Assembly: GCA_004017275.1 (NCBI GenBank)
Contig: SAKE01000002.1
Span: forward strand, 189,411-253,410
Reading direction: 5' to 3'
DNA from: Mesorhizobium sp.
GTDB taxonomy: Bacteria > Pseudomonadota > Alphaproteobacteria > Rhizobiales > Rhizobiaceae
DNA length: 64,000 nt
Shown: positions 1-9,091 of the stretch, one piece after another
Layout: every line of letters begins with the position of its first letter
How positions within the stretch are numbered: the stretch's first letter is position 1
Translations under genes and position numbers: made by a program
Notes under the pieces: generated by a model
Databases searched by the model: none
Seen by the model: the letters and a program-made list of their open reading frames with translations, nothing else
Told to the model about the DNA's origin: nothing

Positions 1-570
1 GAGGGTGGCGCTGTCGATGGCCTCGCGAAGCGAGCCGACAAAGCCGGTCCTGACGCCTGCGGCCTGAAGGCTGGGGGTCGATATCTTGAGGACCCAGGCG
101 AGCAGCAGGATCAGGAAGAGATAGAGGTAATTTCGCCGCAGGCGACGGGCCAGCGCGACACGCTGCGACAGCAGGAATTTTGGCGCGCGCAAGCCTTCGC
201 CGACGATGAGCAGCCAATCCGAGGCGAAGTCGGGCTGCGGGGAAAAGATCTGCGCGAAATAGTGGCGCTCGAACTGACGCACGCGCGCCCGATAGAAATC
301 GAAGAACCGATAGCGGCGCGCCTCGATCCATAGCAGCAGCAGGATCAGCAGCATGGCGAATAACAGCACGCCGTGATGCGCACTGGCCGTTGACAGCGAC
401 ACTGAAAGCAGCGCCGCCACCACTGTGATTGCCCAGTTGGTCGTCCTGTCGAGCCGATCGCGCCATCCCGCCATGCGCGCGATCTCGGCACGATGGAAAT
501 GCGACAGCGTGTTGACGCGCTCCGTCGATGAAAGGACGGGGCCAGCGGGCTTTGCCGACGTGTCGTTCAT
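1..570 (-). CDS. DUF2270 integral membrane protein (3' end outside window)
   Basis: The first 190 codons are visible; the gene continues off the left edge. The ATG at 570 has a GGAGG-type ribosome binding site just upstream. The N-terminal segment RAEIARMAGWRDRLDRT (about residues 27-43) matches the signature of DUF2270, a family of predicted integral membrane proteins of unknown function. Hydrophobic stretches lie at about residues 45-62, 67-82 and 148-163, with basic residues between them, so at least three membrane passes are likely. No biochemical role is known. It is transcribed away from the ChaC-like gene to its right. Confidence 0.8.
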   Translation of the reverse strand, partial: MNDTSAKPAGPVLSSTERVNTLSHFHRAEIARMAGWRDRLDRTTNWAITVVAALLSVSLSTASAHHGVLLFAMLLILLLLWIEARRYRFFDFYRARVRQFERHYFAQIFSPQPDFASDWLLIVGEGLRAPKFLLSQRVALARRLRRNYLYLFLILLLAWVLKISTPSLQAAGVRTGFVGSLREAIDSATL

Positions 571-742
571 GGCATCCTCCGGCAAAGACTAGAACAATTT
601 GCTGGCGGCATTGTTCCTTGTCCTCCAGGCCGCGCCAAGCACTAGAATAGATTGGCAGCCCGGCGGCGCGCCCGCCGGGCATCGGCCGCCGAATTTCGCG
701 CCGGTCACATGGACCCTTGAGAATCCCTCTGCCTTCGGCAAC

Positions 743-1507
743 ATGACGGCGACGGTCGAGGGCATGAAAATGAACAAGCCGATTTCCGCTGCGCCGCGCA
801 AGTCCACGCCGCGCAAGGTGCCGATGGCGCTGACCGAGGCGTTGGTCGCGCGCACGATGCGCGCGGTCGAGGATGCCGGGCCGACGCCGGGCATGGTCTA
901 TATGACCGATGCCGACTATGCGCGCATCCGCGACGAGGTGCTGGCCACAGCGCCGGTCGGGCCGGTGAAACTGTTTGCCTATGGCTCCCTGCTGTGGAAA
1001 CCCGCCGGCGAGGTGGGCGGCGGCCAGCGGGCGGTGGCGACGGGCTGGCATCGGTCGTTCTGCTTCACCGTGCAGCGTTTTCGCGGCACAATCGAACAGC
1101 CCGGCCTGATGATGGCGCTCGATCGCGGCGGTCAATGCCAGGGCATGGTGTTCGAGATCGCCGAGCCGGTGGCCGCCAATCTCGAAGCGCTACTGCGCCG
1201 CGAGATGACCATCCTGCCCGCCGTCAACGTGCCGCGCTGGCTGCAGGTGAGAACCGAAGGCGGCCTATGTCGCGCGCTCGGCTTCGTCGTCGATCCCGCC
1301 AACCCGCGCTATGCCGGCAAGCTCGACAAGCAGGTGATCGCGGCGACGCTGGCCACGGCGGTTGGCCATTGGGGCTCGGGTGCCGAATATCTGTTCGAAA
1401 CGATCCGCCATCTCGACGCCTGCGGCATTCGCGATCGCAATCTGTGGCGGCTGCAGGAACTGGTGGCCGAAGAGATCGGGCTGACGTCACAGCTCACCCG
1501 TCCCTGA
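743..1507 (+). CDS. ChaC-like gamma-glutamylcyclotransferase
   Basis: Predicted gamma-glutamylcyclotransferase of the ChaC type, which in characterised members cleaves glutathione to 5-oxoproline and Cys-Gly in the cytosol. The family signature YGSLLW lies at about residues 80-85 from the chosen start, preceded by the typical lead-in with TDADYARIRDEV, and the central EQPGLMMALDRGG and GMVFEI blocks fit the GGCT fold. The start is uncertain: ATG at 743, 764 or 824 are all possible, and the first 30-40 residues look unconserved. The stop overlaps the end of the convergent GH127 gene by 14 bases, so the two transcripts meet tail to tail. Confidence 0.85.
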   Translation: MTATVEGMKMNKPISAAPRKSTPRKVPMALTEALVARTMRAVEDAGPTPGMVYMTDADYARIRDEVLATAPVGPVKLFAYGSLLWKPAGEVGGGQRAVATGWHRSFCFTVQRFRGTIEQPGLMMALDRGGQCQGMVFEIAEPVAANLEALLRREMTILPAVNVPRWLQVRTEGGLCRALGFVVDPANPRYAGKLDKQVIAATLATAVGHWGSGAEYLFETIRHLDACGIRDRNLWRLQELVAEEIGLTSQLTRP

Positions 1508-3485
1508 GCCACACCAGCATTTCGCCGGACTCGCGGTTGTCCCAGGCGAAATAGGGGATGGCGGTCAGCCGCGCCTCTGCGGTGGCAGGCGGCTCGGGCC
1601 TGTAGAGCCCGTTCTGCCAGCCGTCCGCGGCATCGGCCTGCGCGGTGGCCGACAGCGTCACCACGCCGCCGAGAAGCTCCGGCCGGTACCGCGCTTCGAG
1701 ACTGGCCGTCCTTGGCAACGTCAGGCGATGCAACTGGCTGTCATTGTCGGTTGCCTCGACGCAATAGATCAGCGGACCGCGCGACAGCGCCACACGGCCG
1801 GCATCCTGGCGCACCTGCGGGTTGGCGTAGAGCCGCTCGATCGGCATGTCGAGGTCGAGCCGGACCTGATCGCCCTTTTTCCAGGTCCGCCGGATCGCGG
1901 CGTAGCCGTCGCTGGTGGCATCCGCCAGCTTGACCGTTTCGCCATTGATCGTGAGCGCGGCGCTGCTGCTCCATGTCGGGATGCGCAGATGCAGCGTGAA
2001 CGCCACCGGCACCTGCGGCTCGATCGTGATCCCGACGGCGCCGTCCCAGGGATAGCGGCTCGCCTGGGTCAGGCTGACAGGGACGCCTGATATGTCGAAG
2101 CGGGCGGTCGAGTCGCCATAGAGATGGACGGCAAGAGCGTCGTCCGCCAAGCTGTAGAAATAGCTGCCGATCGAGGCGACCATGCGCCCGATATTGGGCG
2201 GACAGCAGGGGCAGCGGTGCCATTTCCAGCGGTTGTGGGCGCCCCGGCTCTCGAGCGGGTTTTCGTAAAAGAACAGCGAGCCGTCGAGCGACAGGCCAGA
2301 GATCGACCCATTGTAGAGGGCGCGTTCCATCATGTCGGCGTAGCGTGCGTTCGGCCCCATGCCGAGCATGCGGCTGGCCCAGAATACCAGACCGACCGAG
2401 GCACACGTCTCTGCATAGGCGCTCTCATTGGGCAGGTCGTAGTCGCTGGTGAAACCCTCATTGTGTGACGATGGTCCCAGTCCGCCGGTGATGTAGAGGC
2501 TCTTGGTGGTGAGATCGTCCCACAGAAGGTTGAGCGCTGCTCGCAGCGTGTCGTCGCCATATTCGGTGGCGATGTCGGCCATGCCGGAATAGAGGTACAT
2601 CGCCCTGACAGCATGACCGACGACCTTGTCCTGTTCGCGCACCGGGATGTGCGACTGGCTGTATTCGTAGGTTTTGAAATGATAGGCTTTCGGGTCGGCG
2701 CCGCGGGCGCGGGCCTCCTCGTCGAAGTAATGCGGTTGCTGCCCACGCTGGTCGATGAAGTATTTCGCCAGCTCCATGTATTTGCGCTCGCCGGTCACCC
2801 GCGCCAGCTTGACCAGCGCCAGTTCGATCTCCTCATGGCCGCAGTAGCCCTTCTTCTTGCCGGGCTCGGGGCCGAGCACCGACGCGATATGGTCGGCATA
2901 GCGGGACATGATATCGAGCAGCTTGCGTTTTCCTGTCGCCTGGTAGTAGGCGACCGCGCCCTCGATCAGATGGCCTGCGCAATAGAGCTCGTGGCAGTCG
3001 CGCAGATTGGTCCAGCGCTTGCCGGGCTGGATGCGCTGGTACCAGCTGGAGAGATAGCCGTCCTCCTGCTGCAGCCTGCCGTACATGTCGATGACGGCAT
3101 CGATCTTCTTCTCCAGTTCGGGATTCTTGCGCCGGTAGAGCGAATAAGCCGCGGTCTCGATCGTCTTGCCGAGATCGGAATCCCAGAACATCTGCGTGGT
3201 CACCGTCGATCCGGTGAATTCCGCGCCCTGGCGATCGGCTTCGTCGGGAGAGGGCGAGTGAAAGGGGATGACGATGCCGGGCGAGGGCCGGTCCGGGTCG
3301 ATCTGCTCCAGCATGCGGGCTTCGACGCAGCGCTCGTAGAGGATATCGGCAGTGCGTGTGGCCACAGCGTCAGCGCGGTCGCCCCAGAAGCCGTGCACGT
3401 CGACCTGCGGCACCGGCAGCGGGCGGAAGGCGAACTTTGGCCTCTTTTCCAGTTTTGCCGCTTGGGCGGATGGCGATGCGGTCAT
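1494..3485 (-). CDS. Glycoside hydrolase family 127 beta-L-arabinofuranosidase
   Basis: 663-residue GH127 (formerly DUF1680) protein, expected to release L-arabinofuranose from beta-linked arabino-oligosaccharides in the cytoplasm; there is no signal peptide. The known HypBA1 active site is readable: general acid/base Glu343 (in HNEGF), zinc ligands Glu359 and Cys361 (in AETCAS), and Cys427-Cys428 (in CPCCPPN), Cys427 being the nucleophile equivalent. Spacing between Glu343 and Glu359 equals that in HypBA1 (322/338). It is the last gene of the lacI-ABC importer operon, starting 14 bases after the second permease, so the imported sugar is probably a beta-L-arabinofuranoside. Substrate is inferred from family and context. 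Confidence 0.92.
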   Translation of the reverse strand: MTASPSAQAAKLEKRPKFAFRPLPVPQVDVHGFWGDRADAVATRTADILYERCVEARMLEQIDPDRPSPGIVIPFHSPSPDEADRQGAEFTGSTVTTQMFWDSDLGKTIETAAYSLYRRKNPELEKKIDAVIDMYGRLQQEDGYLSSWYQRIQPGKRWTNLRDCHELYCAGHLIEGAVAYYQATGKRKLLDIMSRYADHIASVLGPEPGKKKGYCGHEEIELALVKLARVTGERKYMELAKYFIDQRGQQPHYFDEEARARGADPKAYHFKTYEYSQSHIPVREQDKVVGHAVRAMYLYSGMADIATEYGDDTLRAALNLLWDDLTTKSLYITGGLGPSSHNEGFTSDYDLPNESAYAETCASVGLVFWASRMLGMGPNARYADMMERALYNGSISGLSLDGSLFFYENPLESRGAHNRWKWHRCPCCPPNIGRMVASIGSYFYSLADDALAVHLYGDSTARFDISGVPVSLTQASRYPWDGAVGITIEPQVPVAFTLHLRIPTWSSSAALTINGETVKLADATSDGYAAIRRTWKKGDQVRLDLDMPIERLYANPQVRQDAGRVALSRGPLIYCVEATDNDSQLHRLTLPRTASLEARYRPELLGGVVTLSATAQADAADGWQNGLYRPEPPATAEARLTAIPYFAWDNRESGEMLVWLRDG

Positions 3486-3499
3486 GAACTTACTCCATT

Positions 3500-4357
3500 C
3501 TATTTGACGGCCCCGGCCATCAGGCCGCGGATGTAGAAGCGCTGCAGAGCCAGGAACAGGATGAGGCAGGGCACCATCATCACGGTGACGCCCGCCTGCA
3601 CCGCGCCCCAGTCGATGGCGCCGAAGCGGCCCGACTGCAGTGCGGTCATCATCACCGGCAGCGTGAACTTGGACTGGTCGGTCATCAGCACGAGGGCGGC
3701 GAGGAACTCGTTCCAGGCGCCGAGGAAGGCAAACAGCGCGATGGTGACGACGCCGGGCCAGACCAGCGGCAGCATCACCTTCAACAGCATGGTGAGATTG
3801 CTGGCGCCGTCCATGCGGGCGGCTTCCTCGATCTCGCGCGGCACCGCGTCGAAGGCGTTGCGCATCATGAAGATCGAGAACGGCAGCTGCAGCGTCACAT
3901 AGACGCCGACCAGCCCGGTCAGCGTGTTGTGCAGGCCAAGCTTGGTCAGAACCAGGAAGATCGGCGTCAGGATCGACTGGAACGGGATCATGATCGTCGA
4001 CAGGATGAGGATGAAGAACAGGTTCTTGAACGGAAACCGGAAGCGCGAAAAGCCATAACCGGCCAGCACGCTGACGGCGACCGACAGCACGACGGTCATC
4101 ACCGAGACATAGATGCTGTTCTGCGCCGAGACCCAGAGCCCATCGCCGAAGCTGTTGAGCGTGGCATAGTTTTCCAGCGAGAAGCCTGACGTTGGCCAGG
4201 GCGGCAGCGGCGGCAGGCGCGCTTCGGCCGCCGGCTTGAACGCCGACAGCATCGCCCACACGATCGGCGCGGCAAACAGCACCGAGGCAATGATGCCGGT
4301 CGAATGCTCGCCGATGCGGCTCAAGAGCCGGCGGTTGCGGGAAGCGGCCTGCGCCAT
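3500..4357 (-). CDS. CUT1 sugar ABC permease (MalG type)
   Basis: 285-residue inner-membrane permease with about six hydrophobic segments. The cytoplasmic EAA loop that docks on the ATPase is seen as EEAARMDGAS followed by a KVMLPLVWPG block. The start ATG at 4357 shares one base with the TGA of the upstream permease (TGATG), so the two are translationally coupled. It forms a heterodimer with the MalF-type permease. The operon lacks an ATP-binding subunit, so an ATPase encoded elsewhere (MsmK or UgpC type) must be shared. Confidence 0.93.
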   Translation of the reverse strand: MAQAASRNRRLLSRIGEHSTGIIASVLFAAPIVWAMLSAFKPAAEARLPPLPPWPTSGFSLENYATLNSFGDGLWVSAQNSIYVSVMTVVLSVAVSVLAGYGFSRFRFPFKNLFFILILSTIMIPFQSILTPIFLVLTKLGLHNTLTGLVGVYVTLQLPFSIFMMRNAFDAVPREIEEAARMDGASNLTMLLKVMLPLVWPGVVTIALFAFLGAWNEFLAALVLMTDQSKFTLPVMMTALQSGRFGAIDWGAVQAGVTVMMVPCLILFLALQRFYIRGLMAGAVK

Positions 4358-5286
4358 CAGTCGAGACCCTCCGGCTTGCGCAGCAGCCACAGCTGGACAA
4401 GGCTGAGCGCCACCAGGATGACGAGCAGCACCATCGACAAAGCCGCGCCGTAGCCGAGCTTGAACGACACGAAGGACTGGTTGAAGATCCAGTAGACCGC
4501 CGTCAGCGTCTGGTTGCGCGGGCCGCCGCGCAGAATGATGTAGAACTGGTCGAAGGCGAGGATCGAGCCGGCGACCGACAGGATCAGCGCCAGCGCCAGC
4601 GTGCGGCGCATCAGCGGCAAAGTGATCGCCCTGAACCTGGCGAAGGGACCGGCGCCGTCAATAACCGCCGCCTCCTGCAGGTCCTGCGGGATCGATTGCA
4701 GGCCGGCCATCAGGATGATCATGGTGAAGCCGGCGACCTTCCAGACGACCATGGCGATGATCGACCAGAAGGCCGGCTGGAAAGTGGCCAAAAGGTTGAA
4801 CTTCCTGTCGATCAGGCCAAGGTCGTAGGCGGCCGGGCTGAACAGACCGGAATCGACGTTCAACAGCCATGACCAGAGCAGGCTGGCGGAGGCAAAGCCG
4901 ACAACCGCCGGCATGAAGAACATCGTCCGGTAAAGATTGGTCAGCGGCCGCGGCCGTTCGACGAACAGCGCCAGCGGAAACGCCACCACGAAGATCGCGA
5001 TGGTGACGATCACGGTGTAGTAGGCGGTGAAGCGCAGCGCATTCCAGAACCTGGTGTCGCGCAGGATGGCGACATAGTTGCCGAGGCCTATAAAGCTGTG
5101 CTCGCCCATCAAAGGCCAGTTGTGCAGCGACATCCACGCCGTCATGCCGAGCGGGATCAGGAAGAAGACGACGACCAGCGCAACAGCCGGCGCGACATAG
5201 AGCAGGCCGATCCATTGTTGGCGCGCGGCGCCGGCGCGTTTGTGGGCGCTGGGCGGCGCCGTAGTTGCAGCTGTGATGATGGCCAT
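4357..5286 (-). CDS. CUT1 sugar ABC permease (MalF type)
   Basis: 309-residue permease with six predicted membrane spans; the EAA loop reads EAAVIDGAGPFARFRAI. The start is placed at the ATG at 5286 because homology to permeases begins shortly after (ARQQWIGLLYVAPA) and the upstream open frame runs through a repeat. It pairs with the following MalG-type gene. The gene is separated from the binding-protein gene by 173 bases that are mostly a palindromic intergenic repeat, which may raise binding-protein mRNA stability relative to the permeases. Confidence 0.92.
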   Translation of the reverse strand: MAIITAATTAPPSAHKRAGAARQQWIGLLYVAPAVALVVVFFLIPLGMTAWMSLHNWPLMGEHSFIGLGNYVAILRDTRFWNALRFTAYYTVIVTIAIFVVAFPLALFVERPRPLTNLYRTMFFMPAVVGFASASLLWSWLLNVDSGLFSPAAYDLGLIDRKFNLLATFQPAFWSIIAMVVWKVAGFTMIILMAGLQSIPQDLQEAAVIDGAGPFARFRAITLPLMRRTLALALILSVAGSILAFDQFYIILRGGPRNQTLTAVYWIFNQSFVSFKLGYGAALSMVLLVILVALSLVQLWLLRKPEGLD

Positions 5287-5310
5287 GGCTGTTTTTCCGT
5301 TAGCGCTGCG

Positions 5311-5456
5311 TCCCCTCCCCCTTGAGGGGAGGGTCCGGCCGAAGGCCGGGGTGGGGTCCTCTCTGCAGCGCGCCGACATCAAGAAACGTTGAGCACTTCC
5401 GAGGCGACCCCACCGGGCCTGCGGTCCGACCTCCCTCGAGGGGTAGGTGGGGTTGG
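5311..5456. repeat. Composite palindromic intergenic element
   Basis: Contains CCCCTCCCCCTTGAGGGG on the left and a mirrored GACCTCCCTCGAGGGG block on the right, with complementary GGTGGGGTC and GACCCCACC arms. This is the same class of element that recurs near 16.9, 34.5, 40.2, 43.0, 44.5 and 51.1 kb. It sits inside the sugar operon between binding-protein and permease genes. Confidence 0.7.
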
Positions 5457-5459
5457 CGC

Positions 5460-6707
5460 TTACTTCTGCGGCGCCTGGTCGATGATCGACTGCATCGTTT
5501 CCTGCGCATTGGCTATCGCGCCGTCGACATCGTCGCCGAAGAAGACCTCGTTGATCATCTGGGTCCACGGTCCGTTGGCGGAGTTGATCAGGTCGTTGAA
5601 CACCACCGAATAGGGTGTCTTGCCCTTGGCCATGGCCTCGGCGGCGATCTGATAGCGTGGATCGAGATCCTTCAGCGCCTCCTTGGCGATGTCGCCGCGC
5701 ACCGGCAGGCTGCCGTACTTCGCCAGGATGGTCTGGCCCTCGAGCGAATAGGCGAAATCAAGGAACTCCTTCACCACGGGCAGTTTGGTGGTGCCCTTGG
5801 TGACGACGAAATTGTCGCCGCCGGCAAAGGACGACCAGCCGCTGTCCTTGCCCGGCAGGAAGGTGACGCCGTAGTCGATATCGGGATACTGAGTGTTGAG
5901 CGCGCCGATGGCGAAGGCGCCGGACGGCGAGATGCCGATATTGCCTGCGGCGAAGGCGGCAAAGAAATTGGCGCCGGTGTCGGTCTGTGCGCCCGCCGGC
6001 ACCAGGTCCTTTTTGACCATCGACCGGTAAAGATCGATGGCGCCGCGCAATTGCGGGCTGTCCAGCGTCGCCTTCGAGCCGTCCTCGCTCAGGATGTCGC
6101 CACCCGACGCCCAGATCAGCGGCGTGAAGGTGAAGATGTTGCAGCCACCGCAATTGCCGGAGAAGTAGAAGCCCTTGATGTTGCCGCCGAGCGCGTTGAC
6201 CTTCTCGGCATCGGCAGCGATCTCGGCCCAGTTGGCCGGGCCTTTTTCAGGGTCGAGGCCGGCCTGCTTGAACAGTTTCTTGTTCCAGATCAGCACCGAG
6301 GCGTCGGCGGAGAACGGCAGGCCGTAAATGTGGTCCTTATAGGTGCCGGTCTTCACATGCGCCGGTGACAGGCTGGCGAAATAGGGCAGGGACTTGGCCC
6401 AGTCGGTGATGTCCTCCAGTTGGCCGGCTGCGGCGAAGGATGGCGTGTAGATCAGGTCGAGCGACAGCGCGTCGGGCGCGGTACCGCCGGCGGCTGCGGC
6501 ACCATATTTCGGAATGATCTCGGCATTGGGGATGATGTCGAGCTTGATCTGGTTGGTGTGTGCCTTGTTGTAGGCGTCGACGATTCTCGGCATGAAATTC
6601 GAGCCGTCGGCACGCACCCAGATATTGGCCGTTTCGGCGGCGGCAGTGCCGAGACCGCTGCCCAGAACGGCAGCGGCCAGGGTCAGTTTGGCAATCAGGT
6701 TCCTCAT
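5460..6707 (-). CDS. CUT1 sugar-binding periplasmic protein
   Basis: 415-residue extracellular solute-binding protein family 1 member. A Sec signal peptide is visible (MRNLIAKL, hydrophobic core, cleavage near TAAAET). The GLPFSADASVLIWNKKLFKQAG block is typical of the family. The start at 6707 is supported by the very strong GGAGGAGG ribosome binding site. It captures the sugar in the periplasm and delivers it to the two downstream permeases. The clustering with GH127 suggests an L-arabinofuranosyl oligosaccharide ligand. An unusual CGGC cluster (in SGNCGGCNIF) could form a disulfide. Confidence 0.93.
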   Translation of the reverse strand: MRNLIAKLTLAAAVLGSGLGTAAAETANIWVRADGSNFMPRIVDAYNKAHTNQIKLDIIPNAEIIPKYGAAAAGGTAPDALSLDLIYTPSFAAAGQLEDITDWAKSLPYFASLSPAHVKTGTYKDHIYGLPFSADASVLIWNKKLFKQAGLDPEKGPANWAEIAADAEKVNALGGNIKGFYFSGNCGGCNIFTFTPLIWASGGDILSEDGSKATLDSPQLRGAIDLYRSMVKKDLVPAGAQTDTGANFFAAFAAGNIGISPSGAFAIGALNTQYPDIDYGVTFLPGKDSGWSSFAGGDNFVVTKGTTKLPVVKEFLDFAYSLEGQTILAKYGSLPVRGDIAKEALKDLDPRYQIAAEAMAKGKTPYSVVFNDLINSANGPWTQMINEVFFGDDVDGAIANAQETMQSIIDQAPQK

Positions 6708-6768
6708 GTTTTCCTCCTCCAGGTTTGGCCGCTCCGCGGCTTGGCGCCGATCACGCGGCGCTTCGTCT

Positions 6769-7812
6769 TCAGCCATCCAGCGGATGGCCACATGACTGCC
6801 GCACCACCAGCCGGCACGGCAGTTTTCGAATGCCTGGCGCGGCAGGCTTGCCGCCGACCAGCGAAAGCAGGGTCAGCCCGGCCTCGCGCCCAAGTGCGAC
6901 CAGGTTCATGTCGATGGAGGTCAGCGGCGGGCGCGTCGCCTCGGCCACGATCTCCCAATTGTCGAAACCGATGACGCCGACATCGCCTGGAACGTTCAAG
7001 CCGCGTTCGCGCAAGGCATCGATGACGCCACGCGCGATCTGGTCGTTGCCACAGAAGACGGCGTCCGGCCTTTTTTTCCCCCTGTCGAACAGTTGCGCTA
7101 CCGCCTCGTGACCCCAGGCTTCCGACCAGGGGCCGAGCAGCGGCTCGGTCACCGGCAGGCCGTTTTCGATCAGCACGTCGCGGTAAGCCTGGGCGCGGGC
7201 GTGCACCACGGCAAAGCTCGCCGGTCCGCTGACATGCGCGATGCGCTTCCAGCCCAGCCGGCACAGATGCTCGACCGCCAGCCGCGCGCCATCGGCGTCG
7301 TCCGAGACGAAGGCGATGGCGTCGGGATCGGGCTGGGTGAAAGCATAGATGACCGGGACGCGCAGATTGGAGAGGTCGACGGGCAGATGGCGGTCGATGC
7401 GCTTGCCGGTGGCGATGATGCCGTCGACGCGCTTGTCGAGCATGGCGTCGACATGCATCTGGCCCAGCCGAGGATCCTCCTCGACGTTGCACAGGAACAC
7501 CGAGACGCCATTGTCGACCAGCGCGTCCGAAATGCCCGACATCAGCGGCAGCGAGAAGCGGCCATAGGTGTCGTTGGTGAGCAGCCCGACGGTGAAGCTG
7601 CGCCGCCTCAGCAGGCTCTGCGCCAGGCTGTTGGGCCGGAAGCCGAGCCGCCGGGCCGTCTCGCGGATACGCTCGCGCGTCTCGGCGGTCATCCGGCCCT
7701 GGTCATTGAGCGCCTTCGATGCGGTGGCGACGCTGACTCCTGCCTGCGCGGCCACGTCACGTAAGGTGACTGGCTTGGAAAAGACCGGAACAGGCAGATC
7801 GTCCGATGGCAT
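6769..7812 (-). CDS. LacI-family sugar-responsive regulator
   Basis: 347-residue LacI/GalR regulator: N-terminal helix-turn-helix (VTLRDVAAQAGVSVATASKALN, about residues 15-36), hinge helix (SLAQSLLRR), then a periplasmic-binding-protein-like effector domain. The start at 7812 is chosen because the preceding in-frame sequence is low-complexity and unconserved. It is the first gene of the importer-GH127 operon (61 bases before the binding-protein gene), so it most likely represses its own operon through the two palindromes just upstream and is released by the sugar or its breakdown product. Confidence 0.92.
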   Translation of the reverse strand: MPSDDLPVPVFSKPVTLRDVAAQAGVSVATASKALNDQGRMTAETRERIRETARRLGFRPNSLAQSLLRRRSFTVGLLTNDTYGRFSLPLMSGISDALVDNGVSVFLCNVEEDPRLGQMHVDAMLDKRVDGIIATGKRIDRHLPVDLSNLRVPVIYAFTQPDPDAIAFVSDDADGARLAVEHLCRLGWKRIAHVSGPASFAVVHARAQAYRDVLIENGLPVTEPLLGPWSEAWGHEAVAQLFDRGKKRPDAVFCGNDQIARGVIDALRERGLNVPGDVGVIGFDNWEIVAEATRPPLTSIDMNLVALGREAGLTLLSLVGGKPAAPGIRKLPCRLVVRQSCGHPLDG

Positions 7813-7832
7813 CGCGCCGTGATCCTTGTTGG

Positions 7833-7844
7833 GAAAAGGTTTTC
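7833..7844 (-). promoter_or_regulatory. LacI-type operator O1 (candidate)
   Basis: Near-perfect palindrome GAAAAGGTTTTC, of the kind bound by LacI/GalR regulators, 20 bases upstream of the lacI start codon. A position so close to the start would block transcription or early elongation. Confidence 0.6.
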
Positions 7845-7899
7845 TCTTGCTGGCCCCAACAAGGCACGGCATGTGGCCGAACCCGATCAGAGATGTTTG

Positions 7900-7912
7900 G
7901 AAAAACCTTTTC
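7900..7912 (-). promoter_or_regulatory. LacI-type operator O2 (candidate)
   Basis: GAAAAACCTTTTC, an inverted near-copy of O1 with one extra A. The centres of the two sites are about 67-68 bases apart (a little over six helical turns), a spacing that allows looping by a tetrameric or paired dimeric repressor. Confidence 0.55.
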
Positions 7913-8396
7913 TCAACTCAAGGCTAGGCCAGATCCCGTGGCTGTTCAAGGGGAAAGTTGGTTGGGCCTGGGCTTCTCTCCTCCGCGAAGCAATTGTGTA
8001 AAAGCAGCGCCGGCAGACCGAAGCTCAGGGGAAGAGCGTCGGGACGGGTCTGCCCGCTGGAGGCCGCCTATGTCGGCCTGCGCTGGCGTACAGTCGTGAC
8101 CTGCTATCTGTTCACGGTGGTCCGCACCGCGCTCTATGCCGCCAAGGCGGCAGGACGCAACACGCATCTTCAAGCCCGAGGCCGGCGTAAGTGCCGCGGC
8201 CTGAAGCGACGTCAGGAAAGAGTTGCCACGTGTGGTATCTCCTGTTCTGTAGCGGACCGCCATCGGAGAGAATACGCGCCGGGCAAGCCTCTCCAACACA
8301 CATGCTGGCGCGTTCTGAAAATCGCTGCCAAAAATCCTGAACAATCCCTCGGGATTAACCTTTCCGTAAATATTTGACCGCTACTTCAATAGCCAT
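7913..8396. other. Intergenic stretch between lacI promoter and tRNA-Cys
   Basis: About 480 bases without a supportable gene. Short open frames exist on both strands but have no family match, no good ribosome binding site and no consistent codon bias. The last 60 bases before the tRNA are AT-richer and presumably hold its promoter. Confidence 0.5.
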
Positions 8397-8472
8397 GGCC
8401 TCGTGGCGGAGCGGCTACGCTGGAGACTGCAAATCTCTGAAGCCTCGGTTCGATCCCGAGGCGAGGCCTCCA
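8397..8472 (+). tRNA. tRNA-Cys (GCA)
   Basis: A full cloverleaf can be drawn. The acceptor stem GGCCTCG pairs with CGAGGCC, the anticodon stem GGAGA pairs with TCTCT (one G-U), the loop CTGCAAA carries anticodon GCA, and the T arm CTCGG-TTCGATC-CCGAG is perfect. The 3' CCA is encoded. Length is 76 nt. Confidence 0.95.
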
Positions 8473-8605
8473 AAATTTCGCGTCGAACAGCACTCCCATG
8501 TGCCCCAAGGCGGTCAATTCCCAGCGAGCAGATTTGTGCGTTCCAAAAGCGGTGCAGACCGGTCGTTGAAGCAATCCTGTCTTGCATTTGGTGCTATGAA
8601 GGGAC

Positions 8606-8857
8606 ATGAGCGTTCTTGCTCCGCTCTTCCCGATATTCGAGGTCATTTTCGTGCGTGAACCGTCGTTGCTGCCCGTCTTTGGAAAACTTGGCCTCAAGGC
8701 GCCTGTCGCCTTTGTGGCCGCGCCGGCCCGGCCGGCGGGTGTCGTGTCGCGCCTACGGGATCTTCTGGCCGCGCATGGCGGCATGGTGCTGAAACTGTCG
8801 GTCATCGCCTGGACGGTGCTGATCCTGGGCGCCGTGTTCTTCATGATGCAAGGCTGA
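8606..8857 (+). CDS. Small single-span membrane protein, unknown
   Basis: 83 residues, not recognised. The N-terminal half is rich in Ala/Pro/Val; residues about 60-80 (MVLKLSVIAWTVLILGAVFF) form one clear transmembrane helix, so it is probably a C-tail-anchored or single-pass protein. An AAGGGA ribosome binding site precedes the ATG. It lies six bases before the next small gene, so the two may be co-transcribed. Confidence 0.55.
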   Translation: MSVLAPLFPIFEVIFVREPSLLPVFGKLGLKAPVAFVAAPARPAGVVSRLRDLLAAHGGMVLKLSVIAWTVLILGAVFFMMQG

Positions 8858-8862
8858 CCGGC

Positions 8863-9054
8863 ATGGCCAACCGCTACACGCTGCGCATGGAGCTTCCCCA
8901 GAGCTGGAGCATCATCGACGTCTTCACCGGCCAGCTTGCGGTGGTCCGGCAAAAGGTGATGGTCGGGATGGGTGCGCGTGAGGCCGAGAGCATGGTCGTG
9001 CAGATGAATATCCGCGACGTCAAGCGCCGCGAACGGGCCGAGCGCAAGCCCTGA
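8863..9054 (+). CDS. Small hypothetical protein
   Basis: 63 residues, hydrophilic with a basic C-terminal end (VKRRERAERKP). No domain recognised. Codon use is typical of the neighbours, and it follows the small membrane protein with a five-base gap, which supports a two-gene transcript. Confidence 0.5.
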   Translation: MANRYTLRMELPQSWSIIDVFTGQLAVVRQKVMVGMGAREAESMVVQMNIRDVKRRERAERKP

Positions 9055-9091
9055 TCGCCCTGATCGCGGCTAGCGCCTACTCGCCGCGGCT

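Noticed and set aside
2613-3536. 307-codon rightward open frame opposite the GH127 gene
   Set aside because: Antisense shadow; the GH127 frame contains all catalytic residues.
8397-8472. tRNA-Cys as an integration site for a genomic island
   Set aside because: No duplicated tRNA 3' end and no integrase were found in the neighbouring sequence.
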